Part shown: positions 23,280 to 27,418 of the stretch, one piece after another
How the letters are laid out: every line of letters begins with the position of its first letter
How positions within the stretch are numbered: the first letter of the stretch is position 1
Assembly: GCA_009774535.1 (NCBI GenBank)
Contig: VSNY01000044.1
Location: 1 to 27,418 of the forward strand
Length of the DNA: 27,418 nucleotides
Source: Lachnospiraceae bacterium
Lineage (GTDB): Bacteria; Bacillota; Clostridia; Lachnospirales; Lachnospiraceae
Direction: 5' to 3'
The notes under the pieces: generated by a model
What the model saw: the letters and a program-made list of their open reading frames with translations, nothing else
Database searches by the model: none
Told to the model about the DNA's origin: nothing
Position numbers and translations under genes: made by a program

Positions 23280-26200
23280 CTATTCCATATCCGAACTGTC
23301 ATCTTCAAAATCATCTACAAAAATAGAATCATCTTCATCGTCGTCCAGTTCATCGTCTTCTGCGTCGACAAGCTCTTCGCTCTCAGCGTCAAATTCCTTT
23401 TTGGAAAATCCCATTTTGCTGAACGATTCGCTGCTTTCAAACGCAAAATCCTTGTCTCCTGAAATGATAGAATTCAAATCTGTATTACCATATTCACTCG
23501 TTTCCATCAGCTGCACTTCATTACGGAACTCATCCAGCACCCGCACATCCAGCGCCAGCGACTGCAGCTCTTTTAACAACACTTTAAAGGACTCCGGTAT
23601 ACCAGGTTCTGGTATATTTTCCCCTTTAATAATCGCTTCATACGTCTTCACACGCCCAACGACGTCGTCAGACTTCACCGTCAGAATTTCCTGAAGCGTA
23701 TACGACGCGCCGTATGCTTCCAGCGCCCATACTTCCATTTCCCCAAAACGCTGCCCGCCGAACTGAGCTTTTCCACCCAACGGCTGCTGTGTAACGAGCG
23801 AATAAGGCCCGGTTGAACGCGCATGGATCTTATCGTCTACCAGATGATGCAGCTTCAGGTAATGCATGTGTCCAATCGTAACCGGAGAATCAAAATATTC
23901 CCCTGTCCGGCCGTCGCGCAGCCTGACTTTTCCGTCTCTGGAAATCGGCACGCCTTTCCAGATCTCCCGGTGATCCCTGTGGTCAGATAAATACTGTATC
24001 ACATCTTCCCGCAGTTCTTCTTTGTATTTTTCCTCAAACGCTTCCCATTCCATATTGACATAGTCATTAGCCAGTTCCAGCGTATCCTGAATATCTACTT
24101 CTCTTGCGCCGTCAAACACCGGCGTTTCGATATTAAAGCCAAGCGCTTTCGCGGCCAGGCTTAAATGAATCTCCAACACCTGCCCGATATTCATACGCGA
24201 AGGCACGCCCAGCGGATTCAATACGATATCCAGCGGCCGGCCGTTCGGTAAAAACGGCATATCTTCTACCGGCAGCACACGGGAAACCACACCCTTGTTC
24301 CCATGACGGCCCGCCATCTTATCCCCTACGGAAATCTTTCTTTTCTGCGCAATATAAATACGGACTGCCTGGTTCACACCCGGAGAAAGTTCATCGCCGT
24401 TATCCCTGGTAAATACTTTTGCATCCACCACAATTCCATATTCACCATGCGGCACTTTTAAAGAAGTATCGCGCACTTCTCTGGCTTTTTCGCCAAAAAT
24501 CGCACGAAGCAGCCGTTCTTCCGCGGTCAGTTCCGTCTCCCCTTTCGGCGTTACTTTCCCGACCAGAATATCTCCAGCACGCACCTCCGCACCGATACGG
24601 ATAATTCCTCTTTCATCCAGATCTTTTAACGCGTCATCGCCGACACCCGGAACATCTCTTGTAATCTCCTCCGGCCCCAGCTTCGTATCACGCGCTTCTG
24701 CTTCGTATTCTTCTATATGAATAGATGTATACACATCATCCTGTACTAATCGTTCACTTAATAATACCGCATCTTCGTAGTTATAACCTTCCCATGTCAT
24801 AAATCCGATCAGCGGATTTTTGCCAAGCGCCAGTTCCCCCTGGGAAGTAGACGGGCCGTCCGCAATCACTTCATTTGCCTGTACATGCTCGCCCTTAAAT
24901 ACAATCGGACGCTGGTTATAACAGTTGCTTTGGTTACTTCTTGTAAACTTGGATAACCGATAGGTACTTAACGTACCGTCGTCATTGCGGATTTTAATCT
25001 CATTGGATACAGAACTCTCCACCACGCCCGGCTTTTTCGCAACAACGCAGACACCGGAGTCTACTGCTGCTTTCGGTTCCATACCCGTACCAACCACCGG
25101 CGCTTCCGTCGTCAGCAGCGGCACAGCCTGGCGCTGCATGTTAGATCCCATCAGCGCGCGGTTCGCATCGTCGTTCTGCAAAAACGGAATCAAAGCCGTC
25201 GCCACCGAAAATACCATCTTCGGCGACACGTCCATATAATCAAACATCGTCTTGTCGTACTCCTGTGTCTCTTCCAGATAACGGCCGGATACAGAATTAC
25301 GCACAAAATACCCGTTTTCGTCCAGCTTTTCATTCGCCTGCGCTACATGGTAATTATCTTCCTCATCTGCAGTCATATAGACCACTTCTTCCGTAACTCT
25401 CGGATTCTTCGGGTCGGTTTTATCAATTTTCCGATACGGCGCCTCTACAAATCCATACTCATTAATCTGCGCATAGCATGCCAGCGAGTTAATCAAACCA
25501 ATGTTCGGGCCTTCTGGCGTCTCAATCGGACACATCCTGCCATAATGCGAATAGTGTACGTCACGGACCTCAAATCCGGCGCGGTCTCTGGACAAACCGC
25601 CAGGTCCCAGCGCGGACAGACGTCTCTTATGCGTCAGCTCTCCGAGCGGATTATTCTGATCCATAAACTGTGACAGCTGGGAAGATCCGAAGAACTCCTT
25701 AACCGCAGCGGTCACCGGTTTGATATTAATCAGGCTCTGCGGCGAAATGCCTTCCAGATCCTGTGTCGTCATACGTTCACGAACAACTCTTTCCAGACGG
25801 GACAGCCCAATCCGGTACTGGTTCTGCAGCAATTCCCCAACCGCGCGTATCCGGCGGTTGCCCAGGTGGTCAATATCGTCATCGTTTCCAATTCCCCACT
25901 CCAGATGCATATTATAATTAATCGAAGCGAAAATATCTTCTTTTGTAATATGCTTTGGAATCAGCAGATTTACATTTTTACGAATTACGGTTTTTAATTC
26001 ATCGTCATCCGCACCTTCATTTTCTTCCAAAATCTTTTTCAGCGCCGGATAATAAACCAGCTCCCGGATACCCACTTCATTCGGATCAATCTGCGGACAC
26101 CACACGCTGAAATCTACCATCATCGACGACAGCACTTTTACATTTCGCTCTTCCGTCTGCACCCATACATACGGAATCGCCGCATTCTGAATTTTCTCCG

Positions 26201-27164
26201 CGGCTTCTCTGGACAGCTCGGTACCCGGCTGCAGTTCCACCACTTCCCCCGTCTCCGGATCTGGCAGCGACACCGCTTCCGCGAGAATCTGCCCCTTTAG
26301 ACGGTTCTTAAAATGCAGTTTTTTATTAAATTTATAACGCCCTACCTTCGCCAGATCGTATCTTCTCGGATCGAAAAACATTGCTGTAATCAAGCTTTCT
26401 GCACTGTCTACCGTTAACGGCTCACCCGGGCGGATTTTCTTATATAACTCTAACAGACCCTGTTCATAATTCGTTGCAACGTCTTTGCCAAAACTTGCAA
26501 CGATCTTTGGCTCTTCCCCGAACAAATCAATAATTTCCTGATTCGTCCCAACACCCAATGCGCGAACGAGAACTGTAATCGGTACCTTTCTTGTCCGGTC
26601 TACGCGGACATAAAAAACGTCATTGGAGTCCGTCTCGTATTCCAGCCATGCGCCACGGTTCGGAATAACGGTACAGGAATATAAAGTCTTACCGACTTTG
26701 TCATGAGAAATCGCATAATAAATGCCAGGAGAACGTACTAACTGACTTACAATTACACGTTCCGCGCCATTAATTACAAACGTACCCGTCTCAGTCATTA
26801 ACGGCAGATCACCCATAAAAATCTCATGGTCATTGATCTCGCCATTTTCTTTATTATACAGTCTGACTTTTACTTTCAAAGGAGCCGCATAAGTCGCATC
26901 CCGCTCTTTGCATTCCGGGATCGTATACTTTACATCGTCCTCGCACAATGTAAAATCAATAAAATCCAGACTCAGATGTCCGCTGTAATCGGAAATCGGA
27001 GAGATGTCTGCAAATACTTCTTTCAGTCCTTCTTTTAAAAACCACTGATACGAATCTTTCTGGACTTCGATCAGGTTTGGCATTTCCAGAACCTCTTTTT
27101 GTCTCGAGTAACTCATACGTATCCCTCTGCCAGTATTTACCGGACGTATTCTGTTCTTCTCCAT
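23280..27164 (-). CDS. rpoB: RNA polymerase subunit beta
   Basis: The 1294-residue product is the beta subunit of RNA polymerase, starting MEKNRIRPVNTGRGIRMSYS. The rifampicin region reads SSQLSQFMDQNNPLGELTHK followed by RRLSALGPGGL, with the usual Asp, His and Ser at the well-known resistance positions, so no classic resistance change is seen. GDKMAGRHGNKGVVS and the late RFGEMEVWALEAYGA motif are present. ATG 27164 was chosen because GAGGTG lies about nine bases upstream and homologues start there; the frame stays open 39 codons further without a family match. The C-terminal 60 or so residues are an Asp/Glu-rich tail (ending DDSSDME), like that of RpoC. It has its own promoter at 27298-27327. 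Confidence 0.99.
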   Translation of the reverse strand: MEKNRIRPVNTGRGIRMSYSRQKEVLEMPNLIEVQKDSYQWFLKEGLKEVFADISPISDYSGHLSLDFIDFTLCEDDVKYTIPECKERDATYAAPLKVKVRLYNKENGEINDHEIFMGDLPLMTETGTFVINGAERVIVSQLVRSPGIYYAISHDKVGKTLYSCTVIPNRGAWLEYETDSNDVFYVRVDRTRKVPITVLVRALGVGTNQEIIDLFGEEPKIVASFGKDVATNYEQGLLELYKKIRPGEPLTVDSAESLITAMFFDPRRYDLAKVGRYKFNKKLHFKNRLKGQILAEAVSLPDPETGEVVELQPGTELSREAAEKIQNAAIPYVWVQTEERNVKVLSSMMVDFSVWCPQIDPNEVGIRELVYYPALKKILEENEGADDDELKTVIRKNVNLLIPKHITKEDIFASINYNMHLEWGIGNDDDIDHLGNRRIRAVGELLQNQYRIGLSRLERVVRERMTTQDLEGISPQSLINIKPVTAAVKEFFGSSQLSQFMDQNNPLGELTHKRRLSALGPGGLSRDRAGFEVRDVHYSHYGRMCPIETPEGPNIGLINSLACYAQINEYGFVEAPYRKIDKTDPKNPRVTEEVVYMTADEEDNYHVAQANEKLDENGYFVRNSVSGRYLEETQEYDKTMFDYMDVSPKMVFSVATALIPFLQNDDANRALMGSNMQRQAVPLLTTEAPVVGTGMEPKAAVDSGVCVVAKKPGVVESSVSNEIKIRNDDGTLSTYRLSKFTRSNQSNCYNQRPIVFKGEHVQANEVIADGPSTSQGELALGKNPLIGFMTWEGYNYEDAVLLSERLVQDDVYTSIHIEEYEAEARDTKLGPEEITRDVPGVGDDALKDLDERGIIRIGAEVRAGDILVGKVTPKGETELTAEERLLRAIFGEKAREVRDTSLKVPHGEYGIVVDAKVFTRDNGDELSPGVNQAVRIYIAQKRKISVGDKMAGRHGNKGVVSRVLPVEDMPFLPNGRPLDIVLNPLGVPSRMNIGQVLEIHLSLAAKALGFNIETPVFDGAREVDIQDTLELANDYVNMEWEAFEEKYKEELREDVIQYLSDHRDHREIWKGVPISRDGKVRLRDGRTGEYFDSPVTIGHMHYLKLHHLVDDKIHARSTGPYSLVTQQPLGGKAQFGGQRFGEMEVWALEAYGASYTLQEILTVKSDDVVGRVKTYEAIIKGENIPEPGIPESFKVLLKELQSLALDVRVLDEFRNEVQLMETSEYGNTDLNSIISGDKDFAFESSESFSKMGFSKKEFDAESEELVDAEDDELDDDEDDSIFVDDFEDDSSDME

Positions 27165-27291
27165 ATGACGTTTCACCTCTCGTTCTTTATTTTCAACAAA
27201 AAAAGCACATTTAGATATGGGCGGCGGCTTTGATACAATATGTTGTAGTATTGTAAAAAAGCGCAAAAGGCCAATTTGCACAATAAGTGCA
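27165..27291 (-). promoter_or_regulatory. rpoB leader with two inverted repeats
   Basis: The expected 5' leader of about 125 bases contains TACAATA (27234-27240) and TATTGTA (27249-27255), perfect 7-base arms around an 8-base loop. TTGCAC (27276-27281) and GTGCAA (27287-27292) around AATAA lie at the transcription start. They may be an operator or leader hairpins; neither looks like a terminator. Confidence 0.4.
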
Positions 27292-27297
27292 ACGTAT

Positions 27298-27327
27298 ATG
27301 ATAACACAAGAGGGCAGGATTCGTCAA
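27298..27327 (-). promoter_or_regulatory. Strong extended -10 promoter for rpoB-rpoC
   Basis: On the minus strand TTGACG (27322-27327), an 18-base spacer and TATCAT (27298-27303), with TG one base before the -10. It starts transcription near 27291. The remaining bases to the window end (27328-27418) are A/T rich and show no gene; an upstream rplL gene would lie outside. Confidence 0.8.
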
Positions 27328-27418
27328 GGAGTTTTTCCAGAATTCAGAGATTTCGCTTTTAGTATTTATATTTATTCAATTATAGATTTTTAAAGAATAG
27401 GGATAAAAAGAAGAATGC

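Noticed and set aside
23236..23694. Serine-rich plus-strand protein
   Set aside because: It is the antisense shadow of the Asp/Glu-rich end of RpoB; poly-Ser arises from the GAT/GAC/GAA codons read backwards.
23280..27164. Rifampicin-resistance change in rpoB
   Set aside because: The Asp, His and Ser positions most often changed in resistant strains are the sensitive residues here.

Overview
The window looks like chromosomal DNA of a motile, low-to-mid GC Gram-positive anaerobe of the class Clostridia, most likely family Lachnospiraceae. The reasons are strong GGAGG-type ribosome sites, an rpoB-rpoC pair with long acidic tails, a CsrA-type regulator beside a single flagellin gene, and a pseudaminic-acid type flagellin glycosylation operon. 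The assignment is inferred from gene content; no database search was possible.

Left edge (1-1730): the start of a response-regulator gene, a hemolysin III/TrhA-type membrane protein, and a divergently transcribed small PsiE-like membrane protein. Promoters, one terminator and one operator-like palindrome can be read.

Centre (1735-17304, all on the minus strand, so read from high to low coordinates): one tightly packed run of 16 genes. In transcription order it encodes a small unknown helical protein, the Maf flagellin glycosyltransferase, PseB, a Pse-associated methylase, a DUF4910 peptidase-like protein, a DltA-like adenylating enzyme, its carrier protein, an AAC(3)-fold acyltransferase, a second methyltransferase, a GNAT acetyltransferase, PseC, PseI, a GT-B glycosyltransferase, a WecE-like aminotransferase, a second GNAT and PseF. 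Many junctions overlap by a few bases. PseB, PseC, a GNAT, PseI and PseF give almost a whole CMP-pseudaminic acid pathway, but no PseG hydrolase is visible. The adenylation/carrier/acyltransferase/methyltransferase block between pseB and pseC looks like an add-on that makes an unusual acyl decoration for the flagellar sugar. The WecE-like enzyme, a GNAT and the glycosyltransferase may make and attach a second amino sugar.

Right of that lie flagellin (17374-18558) with a perfect terminator, and csrA (18743-19045). The 343-base gap between csrA and rpoC is unusually rich in signals: two copies of a 32-base palindromic element, a near-consensus motility-sigma (sigma-28/SigD) promoter pointing away from csrA toward no gene, and an overlapping opposite-strand sigma-A-like promoter. 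rpoC and rpoB (19389-27164) follow, with a strong extended -10 promoter at 27298-27327.

The most interesting items are the adenylation/carrier module, whose amino-acid-binding Asp is replaced by Ser; the orphan SigD-type promoter with its hairpin; the duplicated palindrome; and a 19-base degenerate tandem repeat inside the glycosylation operon.
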